Translations under genes and position numbers: made by a program | Notes under the pieces: model-generated | What the model saw: only the letters and a program-made list of their open reading frames with translations | Told to the model about the DNA's origin: nothing | Database searches by the model: none | In this document: in pieces, positions 36,006-43,483 of the stretch | How positions within the stretch are numbered: the stretch's first letter is position 1 | How the letters are laid out: the number at the start of each line of letters is the position of its first letter | From: Streptomyces sp. ML-6 | Lineage (GTDB): Bacteria; Actinomycetota; Actinomycetes; Streptomycetales; Streptomycetaceae | NCBI RefSeq assembly: GCF_030116705.1 | Contig: NZ_JAOTIK010000001.1 | Coordinates: 7,468,501-7,532,500 of the forward strand | Length of the DNA stretch: 64,000 bases | Direction of reading: 5' to 3'

Positions 36006-36031
36006 GCCGCACGGGGGACCTTCGCCCATGA
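36002..36031 (+). other. Ten-codon coupling ORF between ftdC and ftdD
   Basis: ATG at 36002 overlaps the ftdC stop (ATGA), the frame reads MSRTGDLRP, and its TGA (36029-36031) overlaps the ftdD ATG at 36028 (ATGA again). It may only relay terminating ribosomes from ftdC to ftdD; whether it is translated is unknown. Confidence 0.3.
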
Positions 36032-37776
36032 CCACCGAGGAGAACACATCCATGCCGCGATCCGAACGCGAGTCGATGATCATCATCGGCGCGGGGCTCG
36101 GTGGCCTGTCCACCGGCTGCTACGCCCGGATGAACGGCTACCGGACCCACGTCCTGGAGATGCACGAACTGCCCGGCGGCTGCTGCACGGCCTGGGACCG
36201 CGGCGACTTCACCCTGGATCCCTGCGTCAGCTGGCTCCTGGGCAGCGGACCCGGCAACGAGATGCACCAGATCTGGCTGGAACTCGGCGCGCTGCAGGGC
36301 AAGGAAGTGCGGCACTTCGACGTGTTCAACGTCGTACGCGGCCGGTGCGGCCGGTCCGTGTACTTCTACTCCGACCCCGACCGGCTCCAGGCCCACCTCA
36401 CGGAGATCTCGCCCGCCGACGCCGGCCTCGTCCGCGACTTCTGCAAACAGCTGCGCGCCTTCCGTAAATGCCTCGCCGTCTACCCGTTCCTCAAACCCGT
36501 CGGACTGATGCCGCCGCTGGAACGCTGGCGCATGCTGGCCTCGTTCATCCCGTACTTCAACGTCGTGCGCAAGACCATCAGCACCCTGATGACCGACTAC
36601 TCGGCCAGGTTCAAGGACCCCCTGCTGCGCGAGGCGTTCAACTTCATCCTGTACGAGAAGCACCCGGCCTTCCCCGTCCTGCCGTTCCACTTCCAGCTCG
36701 CCTCGCACGCCAACCTCTCCGCGGGCGTTCCCGAGGGCGGATCGCTCGGACTGGCCCGGTCGATCGAGCGGCGCTACCTCGGGCTCGGCGGCGAAGTGAC
36801 GTACAACGCCAAGGTCGAGGAGGTGCTCGTCGAGGACGACCGGGCCGTGGGGGTACGGCTCAGCGACGGGCGCGAACTGCGCGCCGACATCGTCGTCTCG
36901 GCCTGCGACGGACGCACCACGATGATGGACCTGCTCAAGGGCCGCTACCTCAACGAGGCGTACCGCCGCCTCTACACCCGGACCATCAAACAGCCCGGCA
37001 TGGTGTTCCCCGGCTACTTCACCCTCTTCCTCGGCCTGCGCCGCGACTTCCCCGACGCCGACCCCTGCACCACCTATCTGCTCGACGAGGCGGAAGCCGC
37101 CGAACTGACCGGCATCAGACACCCCAGCGTCAACGTCCAGTTCCGCAGCAGGCACTACCCGGAACTCTCCCCGGGCGGAACGAGCATCGCCTACGTCACC
37201 TACTTCTGCGACATCGCCCCCTGGCGCGCCCTGGACGAGGGCCCGGAGCAGGTGACCCGGAGCCGCGGCGGCCAGGAACTGCACACCCTGCCGGTGCGCC
37301 ACGGCCGCGGCTACTACGCGGCCAAGCGCCGCGCCCGCGAGGCACTCGTCGCTTTCCTGGAACGGCAGCACCCCGGCATCACGGACGCGATCGCCGTGCG
37401 CGACGTGTCCAGCCCGCTCACCCAGGTCCGCTACACGGGCAACTACGACGGCACGGTGCTCGGCTGGCAGCCCTTCGTGGAGAGCGGGGAGACGCTGGAG
37501 AAACTCATCAAGAAACACGGCCCGGGCCTGCCGGGACTGCGGAACTTCTACCAGTCCGGCGTATGGGCGACCACGGGCGGCCTGATCCGCGCGGCGGCGG
37601 CCGGCCGGCACGTCATGCAGTTCATCTGCCGGGACGACGGCCGGGCGTTCACCGCCTCCATCGACGAGAGCGGGCCGCCCCCCACCCACCTGGTCGTTCC
37701 GGTGGGTCCCCGGCAGGCCGCACGGGCCGTCACCGAGGACCGTCCGGTTCTCGCGGAAAGGAAGGCAACGGGATGA
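36028..37776 (+). CDS. ftdD: PTM cyclisation FAD oxidoreductase 2 (phytoene desaturase-like)
   Basis: A 582-residue flavoprotein. IIGAGLGGLSTGCYARMNG near residue 16, PGGCCTAWDRGDF, IVVSACDGRTTMMD and SGVWATTGGLIRAAAAGRH match FtdC position by position, so the pair arose by duplication. Clusters with two such enzymes plus an MDR reductase generally make three-ring PTMs (often 5/5/6), each flavoenzyme closing part of the skeleton. Two starts are possible: ATG 36028, overlapping the coupling ORF, or ATG 36052, nine bases after GAGGAG; I list the first. The stop overlaps the start of the reductase gene (ATGA). Confidence 0.9.
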   Translation: MTTEENTSMPRSERESMIIIGAGLGGLSTGCYARMNGYRTHVLEMHELPGGCCTAWDRGDFTLDPCVSWLLGSGPGNEMHQIWLELGALQGKEVRHFDVFNVVRGRCGRSVYFYSDPDRLQAHLTEISPADAGLVRDFCKQLRAFRKCLAVYPFLKPVGLMPPLERWRMLASFIPYFNVVRKTISTLMTDYSARFKDPLLREAFNFILYEKHPAFPVLPFHFQLASHANLSAGVPEGGSLGLARSIERRYLGLGGEVTYNAKVEEVLVEDDRAVGVRLSDGRELRADIVVSACDGRTTMMDLLKGRYLNEAYRRLYTRTIKQPGMVFPGYFTLFLGLRRDFPDADPCTTYLLDEAEAAELTGIRHPSVNVQFRSRHYPELSPGGTSIAYVTYFCDIAPWRALDEGPEQVTRSRGGQELHTLPVRHGRGYYAAKRRAREALVAFLERQHPGITDAIAVRDVSSPLTQVRYTGNYDGTVLGWQPFVESGETLEKLIKKHGPGLPGLRNFYQSGVWATTGGLIRAAAAGRHVMQFICRDDGRAFTASIDESGPPPTHLVVPVGPRQAARAVTEDRPVLAERKATG

Positions 37777-38828
37777 GGGCCAGGAAATGGGTGGTGCGCG
37801 AGCACATCGAGGGAGTCCCCGACATCGGGCGGGTCTACGGGCAGGTGGAGGAGGAGATCGACACCCGACTCGCCCCCGACGAAATGCTGTTGAGGACCCG
37901 CTACGTATCGGTCGACCCCTACCTCCAGGGCATCGCGCTGGACACCCCGCTCGGGGCACACATGGGGGCCGATTCGATCATGGAGGTGCTGGAGGCGGGG
38001 CCGCTGGCCGCGCACCGGCCCGGTGACCTGGTGCAGGGCTTCGGCGGCTGGCGCACCCATCTCGTCAGCAACGGCGCCGCCACGCCCTGGCAGACCGGGA
38101 CGTTCCCCATGGTCTTCCCGGCCTACCGCCGACTGGACCCCGACTGGTTCGACGACGAGCTGCCGCTGCCCACCGCGCTGAGTGTCATGGGCGGCCCCGG
38201 CATGACGGCCTGGGGCACCCTCACCAAGTTCATGTCGATCCGCCCGGGGGACACCCTCGTGGTCAGCGGCGCCTCCGGCTCCGTCGGCTCGCTGGTCGGC
38301 CAGATGGCCAAACTGGCCGGCGCCAGGGTGGTCGGCACCACCTCGACCACGGAGAAGGCGGACTACCTGGAGGAGCTGGGATTCGACGCGGTCGTCGTCT
38401 ACCGCCACGGGGACAGCTACGACGCGGTGTGCGACGCACTCCTGTGGGCGGCGCCGGACGGGGTCGACAAGTACTTCGACAACCTGGGCGGCACCGTCAC
38501 CGACGCCGTGTTCTCCATGCTCAACGTCGACAGCCAGGTGGCCGTCTGCTGGCAGTGGGCCACCCAGGTGGGCCGGGACTTCACGGGGCCGCGGCTGCTC
38601 CCGCACATCATGTTCCCGCGCACCCACGTACGCGGGATCTTCTCGCTGGAATGGTTCACCGAACAGAACTGGCGGGCGCTCCACGACGAACTCGGCGGCC
38701 TGGTGCGACGGGGCGAGGTGCGCTGCGGCCACACCCTCCACCGCGGCTTCGACAACATCCCGGACGCCTACCGCAGCCTCTACCAGAACACCGGGGCCAG
38801 CCGGGGCAAGGTGCTCGTCGAGCTCTGA
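37773..38828 (+). CDS. ftdE: MDR-family NADP-dependent reductase of the PTM cluster
   Basis: A 351-residue medium-chain reductase of the leukotriene B4 dehydrogenase/PTGR type. VSVDPYLQG and GGPGMTAWGTL mark the catalytic half; the Rossmann motif is VVSGASGSVGSLVGQMAKLAG near residue 165. Zinc ligands are absent, so the name alcohol dehydrogenase used in PTM clusters does not imply a zinc enzyme. In ikarugamycin and HSAF-type pathways the homologue closes the innermost ring by hydride addition to an enone or diene. ATG 37773 shares ATGA with the ftdD stop, with AAAGGAAGG upstream. Confidence 0.9.
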   Translation: MRARKWVVREHIEGVPDIGRVYGQVEEEIDTRLAPDEMLLRTRYVSVDPYLQGIALDTPLGAHMGADSIMEVLEAGPLAAHRPGDLVQGFGGWRTHLVSNGAATPWQTGTFPMVFPAYRRLDPDWFDDELPLPTALSVMGGPGMTAWGTLTKFMSIRPGDTLVVSGASGSVGSLVGQMAKLAGARVVGTTSTTEKADYLEELGFDAVVVYRHGDSYDAVCDALLWAAPDGVDKYFDNLGGTVTDAVFSMLNVDSQVAVCWQWATQVGRDFTGPRLLPHIMFPRTHVRGIFSLEWFTEQNWRALHDELGGLVRRGEVRCGHTLHRGFDNIPDAYRSLYQNTGASRGKVLVEL

Positions 38829-38896
38829 ACCGGGCCCGGAACACCCTTCCGTCCACTTCCCGCAGACCGTCGTTCCCGTGCAAGCCAGGAGGTTTC

Positions 38897-40099
38897 GTGT
38901 CCTGCCCCGCCGACTCCCGTACGTGCAGCGGCCCGCCCACGCTCCCTCTGCACCGGCTCGCGTTCGATCCGCCCGGCCCGCCCCGCCCCGTCGAACTGCC
39001 CGACGGGGGCTCGGCCTGGCTGGTGAGCCGGTACGCCGACGTACGGAAGGTGCTGACCGACAGCAGGTTCGGACGCGCGGCACTGCACTCGCCGGACGCC
39101 CCGTCCCTGTCCGGCGAGACCGGCCTGGTCGGCAGCCTCGACCTGATGTTCAACCAGGACGGCGAGGACCATCTGCGCCTGCGCCGCACCCTGCGGCGCG
39201 CGTTCACCCCGAGGGCCGTGGCCCGCTGGCGGCCCTGGATCGCGGAGATCGTGGAGAAATGCCTGGACGAACTCACGGACCGGGCAAGCCCGGTGGACCT
39301 GGTGGACGGCTTCACCCTGCCGCTGCCGGTCGCGGTGATCAGCAGGCTGATGGGCCTGGACGACGGGGCGCGGGACCGGCTGCGCCACTGGACCCTGTAC
39401 GCCTTCTCGGACGGCTCCCACCCCGAGGAGGAGATGCGGGAGGCGCTCGCCGATTTCGCCGCCTTCGGCGCGGCGCTGCTGGCCGAGCGCAGGAAGGAGC
39501 CGGGCGACGACCTCACCAGTGTGCTGGTCCTGGCCGCCGACGAGGAGGGCGGCATCCCGGAGGGCCAGCTCGTGGACCTGGTGTGCGGGCTGGTCGTCGG
39601 CGGCCACGACAGCACGATGACGATGCTCGGCAACTCGCTGCTCTATCTGCTCGGCGAACGGCCGGAAACCTGGTCCCGGCTCGGCGCCGACGAGCGGGCC
39701 GCCGAGGCGCTGGCGGACCGGCTGCTGCACCTGGTGCCGCTCGGCGACGACCGGGGGACCGCACGGTACGCCGCCGTCGACACGAGGGTCGGCGGTGTGA
39801 CGATCCCGGCGGGTTCGGTGGTGCTCGCCGACTGCGGCATGGCCAACCGCGATCCCGCCGTGTTCCCGCCCCGGCCGTTCGACGACCTCTTCGCCCCGCT
39901 GGCGGCGCCCACCCTGTCGTTCGGCGCCGGGGCCCACTACTGCCTGGGGGCCTGGCTGGCCCGGATGGAGCTCCAGCTGGCCCTGCACCGGCTGGCCGCC
40001 CGTTTCCCCCGGCTGAGCCTGGCCGGGTCCGTCGACGCGGTCGAGTGGAACCGGGGCACCACCTCCCGCAGCCCCCGGCGGATCGAGGTCACCTGGTGA
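38897..40099 (+). CDS. ftdF: Cytochrome P450 of the PTM cluster, lacking the ERR triad
   Basis: A 400-residue soluble P450 predicted to oxidise the finished tetramate macrolactam. The heme loop SFGAGAHYCLGAWLARM is canonical (Cys ligand), and the I-helix reads LVVGGHDSTMT. The K-helix region is ADRLLHLVPLG where almost all P450s have EELLRxxP, so ExxR becomes RLLH; the PERF region PRPFDDLFAPL also lacks its arginine. Start is GTG 38897, four bases after AGGAGG. Last gene of the cluster, 68 bp after the reductase and 34 bp before a strong terminator. Confidence 0.9.
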   Translation: MSCPADSRTCSGPPTLPLHRLAFDPPGPPRPVELPDGGSAWLVSRYADVRKVLTDSRFGRAALHSPDAPSLSGETGLVGSLDLMFNQDGEDHLRLRRTLRRAFTPRAVARWRPWIAEIVEKCLDELTDRASPVDLVDGFTLPLPVAVISRLMGLDDGARDRLRHWTLYAFSDGSHPEEEMREALADFAAFGAALLAERRKEPGDDLTSVLVLAADEEGGIPEGQLVDLVCGLVVGGHDSTMTMLGNSLLYLLGERPETWSRLGADERAAEALADRLLHLVPLGDDRGTARYAAVDTRVGGVTIPAGSVVLADCGMANRDPAVFPPRPFDDLFAPLAAPTLSFGAGAHYCLGAWLARMELQLALHRLAARFPRLSLAGSVDAVEWNRGTTSRSPRRIEVTW

Positions 40100-40400
40100 A
40101 CGCGGTCACCGGGTGAGGGAACGGGGGAGCGGCGTCCTCACGTCCGGGGGCACGCCCCGGACGTGAGGACGCTCCGTGCGCGGCCCGTGCCCGGCCGCCC
40201 GAGCCGGGGACGGCGTCGATGACCGGCGCCGTGAACAGGCCCGGCACACGCTGCGCGGACCGCATCCCCTGGGCGAACCGGCGGCGGAACTCGGCGTCCT
40301 CCCCGACTTCGGGATGGATCACTTCGATGGCGACGGGCCGTCGAAGCGTGTTCCGGCGTGGTGGGCGCCCCTCGAAGGAGCGGGAGAGGCCCGGGAGGGG
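40100..40400. other. Intergenic, 301 bp, after the PTM cluster
   Basis: Contains the cluster terminator (40134-40170). From 40171 to 40400 I see no gene, repeat or promoter. Confidence 0.5.
40134..40170 (+). terminator. Terminator of the PTM cluster
   Basis: Perfect 16-bp stem GTCCTCACGTCCGGGG (40134-40149) / CCCCGGACGTGAGGAC (40155-40170) with a five-base loop. Confidence 0.9.
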
Positions 40401-40856
40401 TCAGTCCCAGAGCTGGTGCGTCACGACCCGGCCGGTCCGGGCCGGAGTGCCGTCGGTGTAGACCAGCTCGAGCTGGGTGAACTGCATCAGCTCCGGCTGC
40501 TTCTGCCAGGTTCTGGGCTGCTCCAGTCGCACGACGACCGGATAGGAGTGGAACTTGCCCGCGGCGCAGTAGGGCTGACAGTCGTTCACCACGTCGAGCG
40601 CGCGGCCCACGGCGGACGTCGGACCCCAGGAGTACCAGTGGATGTCGACGAGCCGGTTGTTGCCGTCACCGCAGGCGAGCAGGAAGTCGCCGGGGCGCAC
40701 CTGCGGGTTCCAGGTGCAGTCGACGGCCACCACGCGCGCAGACGGGCGGGAGGCCGCGGCGGGGGAGGTCGCCGCGGACGCCGGTACCGGTACGGCCGCC
40801 GCGAGAGCTGTGGCGGCACACAGCATGAGACCTGTCCTGAGCTTGCGTCTTTGCAT
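40401..40856 (-). CDS. Secreted hypothetical protein
   Basis: A 151-residue exported protein. Signal peptide MQRRKLRTGLMLCAATALAA with cleavage near ASA; the mature part has four cysteines (VDCTWNP, LACGDGN, NDCQPYC) that could form two disulfides, and Trp/Tyr-rich beta-like segments (IHWYSWGPTSA, YPVVVRLEQP). I recall similar secreted Streptomyces proteins without a named domain; no catalytic motif is visible. Start ATG 40856 with GAGGAG six bases upstream. It faces the end of the PTM cluster and is probably unrelated to it. Confidence 0.78.
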   Translation of the reverse strand: MQRRKLRTGLMLCAATALAAAVPVPASAATSPAAASRPSARVVAVDCTWNPQVRPGDFLLACGDGNNRLVDIHWYSWGPTSAVGRALDVVNDCQPYCAAGKFHSYPVVVRLEQPRTWQKQPELMQFTQLELVYTDGTPARTGRVVTHQLWD

Positions 40857-41158
40857 GTCGGCTCCTCGGCCGCCTCGCTTCGGGCCCGCGCCGTCGTCGT
40901 GCATGCCCGAGGGCCCCGTGTGCCTTGGGACCGTCCGGCAGGAGCAGCCGTCGGTCGCGGCCCCCTTCTTCCAGCCGTCGTTCCTGAATCGACCATAGGG
41001 CCCCACCCGGGGATGCACCACCTGTATGGGCGGTAAAAGAGCAAAACGGGGGTGAATGGTGCCCGGTCGGTGGAGACGGGGCCGTACGTGACGGAGTGAC
41101 GGCGCCGCCGTGCCCCTTCGCGGGGCCTGTGTGCCCCTTCGCGGCGCCGGGGCCGGGT
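40857..41158. other. Intergenic, 302 bp, between the secreted protein and tetR genes
   Basis: No gene recognised. GTGCCCCTTCGCGG is repeated at about 41109 and 41131, the first copy within the short hairpin GCCCC-TTCGC-GGGGC, which could end the tetR transcript. The AT-richer part near 41025-41050 may hold the promoter of the secreted protein gene. Confidence 0.4.
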
Positions 41159-41764
41159 TCAGCCGCGCTCCACCAGCCGCGTGGTCGCCGACAGGGCCGT
41201 ACGGAGCGCGCTCCCGCGGTCCGCGCCGTGCTGGCCCAGGACGACCCGGGTGCTCAACCCGTCGAGCAGGGCGAGGAGTTCGGAGGCGCGCGCCGCCGTG
41301 TCCAGGTCCGCGGCGAAGCGACCTTGGCGCACCCCCTCGGCGAGGAGCGCCTCCAGGTCCTCCTGCCAGCCGCGGTCGATCTCGGCCTGGGCCTGCCGCA
41401 GCGGTTCGTTCGACGCGGTGCGCGCCCACAGTTCGATCCACAGCGTCCAGCGGGGGTCGCGCGGCCCGCGGGGAAGGTACAGCGCCAGGAAGAGCTCCAG
41501 CGCGCGCTCCGGGTCGGCCGGGCCGGACAGCAGTTCCCGGCGCTCCTCGGCGAGTGCGTCCTCGCTCCAGCGCAACACCTCCAGGAGCAGCCGGTCCTTG
41601 CTGCCGAAGTAGTAGAGGATGTGGCCGCCGCTGGTGCCGAGGCGCTTGGCCAGCGCCGACATGGTGAGCGCGGCGAGGCCGTCCTCGGCGATGGCAGCCA
41701 TCGCCTCCTCCAGCATGCGCTCCCGGGCCAGGTGCCCGTCACGCCGTCGCGCCGTCGCCGCCAC
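41159..41764 (-). CDS. TetR-family transcriptional regulator
   Basis: A 201-residue regulator. N-terminal helix-turn-helix LTMSALAKRLGTSGGHILYY followed by FGSKDRLL, and a helical C-terminal domain resembling the BetI/TetR_C_6 group (RTASNEPLRQAQAEIDRGWQ). Start is GTG 41764 (VAATARRRDG), preceded by GAGAGGAG at good spacing; the frame extends upstream over the operator. Divergent from the NCS1 permease with a 33-bp palindrome between them, so it probably controls uptake and degradation of the permease substrate. Confidence 0.87.
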   Translation of the reverse strand: MAATARRRDGHLARERMLEEAMAAIAEDGLAALTMSALAKRLGTSGGHILYYFGSKDRLLLEVLRWSEDALAEERRELLSGPADPERALELFLALYLPRGPRDPRWTLWIELWARTASNEPLRQAQAEIDRGWQEDLEALLAEGVRQGRFAADLDTAARASELLALLDGLSTRVVLGQHGADRGSALRTALSATTRLVERG

Positions 41765-41848
41765 GCCGCGTCTCCTCTCCGCTCGGCCAGGTGACGACCT
41801 TAGCGGTCGATTTCGGCGCAGGTCTTGACGGGCTCCCCGGATCACACC

Positions 41849-41881
41849 TTGAATGCCGTTCTAAATTAGAACGCCATTCAA
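41849..41881. promoter_or_regulatory. 33-bp TetR operator palindrome
   Basis: Arms TTGAATGCCGTTCTAA and TTAGAACGCCATTCAA flank a single central A, with one mismatch; the core GTTCTAA-A-TTAGAAC is perfect. It lies between the divergent tetR and NCS1 permease genes. Confidence 0.85.
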
Positions 41882-41930
41882 AGTACTGTTCCGATTCCCC
41901 CGGAGCACGCATGGACGAGGGGCAGAGCGC

Positions 41931-43355
41931 ATGACGCAACAGGACACGGCCGCGAGAGCGGCCGACGCGCCGGACCCCGCCGACCAGGTCTTCCAGGTCG
42001 AGACGCACGGGATCGACCCGATCCCCGACGAGGACCGCCACGGCAGCGCGAAGGATCTGTTCTGGCTCTGGTTCGGCTCCAACCTCACCTTCACCTACGT
42101 CATCAACGGGGCCCTGGCCGTCTCCTTCGGCCTGTCCTTCTGGCAGGCCACCGCCGTCGTCGTCATCGGCGGACTGGCGTTCTTCGCCATCAGCGCCGCG
42201 GGACTGAGCGGAGTCCGTACCGGCACCGCAACCCTGGTGATCTCCCGGGCTCCCTTCGGCGTACGGGGAAACTGGCCCGCCGGGATGCTCAACTGGGTGG
42301 TCGGCATCGGCTACACCATCCTCAACACCGTCGTCGGCACCCTCGCCCTCGAAGCGTTCTTCGCAGACCTGGGCTGGGAGTCCGGCCGCACCGGACGGGC
42401 CCTCGCCCTGCTGATCACACTCACGCTGACCTTCGCCGTCGCCCTGTGGGGCCACGCCACCGTTCAGTTCGCCGAACGCTGGATCGCGTACGTCCTCGCC
42501 GTCGGGTTCGCCGTGCTCCTGGTGTTCCTGCTGCCGGGCGCCGACACGGGCGGGGGCGTTGCACAGCCCGGGGCGTCCGGATGGAGCCTGGCCTTCGTCG
42601 TGATGCTGGCCGGCCCGTTCTCGTACCTCCCGATGCCCGCCGACTACACGCGCTACCTCCCCAGGACGACCTCGACGAAGGCGCTGACCTGGTACGGAGC
42701 CCTCGGCGGCTTCATCTCGTCGGTCGCTCTGGGGGTGGCCGGGGTGGCCGCCGCGACCCGGACGGACATGACCGACGCGGTGGCGGGCACCGAGCGACTG
42801 CTGCCGGGATGGTTCCAGACGCTCTTCCTCGCCCTCGTCCTCGGCGGCTCGGTCACCAACTCGATCGTCACCCTCTACTCGTCGAGCCTGAACCTCCAGG
42901 TCCTCGGCGTCCCCTGGAGCCGTTCCAGGGCCATCGTCATCAGCGCGGCCGTCACCGCGGCGGGCTCGCTCTGCGCGCTCTTCCTCACCGACTTCACCAG
43001 CTCGCTGCTGTCCTTCCTCTCCCTGCTGATCATCGTGTTCGCGCCCTGGGGCGGCGTGTTCCTCGCGGACATGCTGATGCGCCGCTGCCGCTACGACGCG
43101 CCGTCGCTGCACGCCGGACCGGACGGCGCCTACTGGTACCGGTCCGGCTACCACCCCGCCGGCCTGGCCGCGCTGCTCGCCGGCCTGCTCTTCGCCGCCC
43201 TCACCTGCGATTCCGAACTGTGGACCGGCCCGCTGGTCGCCCCGCTGGGCGGTGCCGACCTGACCCTGCTCGGCTCCGTCGTCTCGGGGCTCGTCTACTG
43301 GCTGCTCGCCCGCCGGACCGTCGCACCGCACACCGGCCGCCCCGACGCGACCTGA
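41931..43355 (+). CDS. NCS1-family cytosine/purine/hydantoin permease
   Basis: A 474-residue, about 12-helix transporter. GIDPIPDEDRHGSAKDLFWLW is the cytoplasmic lead-in of NCS1 nucleobase permeases; GVRGNWPAGMLNWVVGIGY and the helix-6 loop PADYTRYLPRTTSTKALTWYG are family signatures. It should import a cytosine-, purine- or hydantoin-like compound by sodium or proton symport. Starts at ATG 41931, 50 bp after the TetR operator. Followed on the same strand by a YtcJ-type amidohydrolase, so imported compound and hydrolase are likely linked. Confidence 0.92.
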   Translation: MTQQDTAARAADAPDPADQVFQVETHGIDPIPDEDRHGSAKDLFWLWFGSNLTFTYVINGALAVSFGLSFWQATAVVVIGGLAFFAISAAGLSGVRTGTATLVISRAPFGVRGNWPAGMLNWVVGIGYTILNTVVGTLALEAFFADLGWESGRTGRALALLITLTLTFAVALWGHATVQFAERWIAYVLAVGFAVLLVFLLPGADTGGGVAQPGASGWSLAFVVMLAGPFSYLPMPADYTRYLPRTTSTKALTWYGALGGFISSVALGVAGVAAATRTDMTDAVAGTERLLPGWFQTLFLALVLGGSVTNSIVTLYSSSLNLQVLGVPWSRSRAIVISAAVTAAGSLCALFLTDFTSSLLSFLSLLIIVFAPWGGVFLADMLMRRCRYDAPSLHAGPDGAYWYRSGYHPAGLAALLAGLLFAALTCDSELWTGPLVAPLGGADLTLLGSVVSGLVYWLLARRTVAPHTGRPDAT

Positions 43356-43483
43356 ACGGCCGCGTACCTCCCCGAAGACCCGCACGAACCGGGCGGCGGA
43401 ATCCGTCCGCCTCCCCACGCACCACCGATTCCGACAGCACCACCGATCCGACAGCACCACCGCACCAGGAGGAGCCACCTCAC

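Noticed and set aside
40219..40461. Short + strand frame downstream of the PTM cluster
   Set aside because: No ribosome binding site, biased composition, and it overlaps the end of the secreted-protein gene on the other strand.
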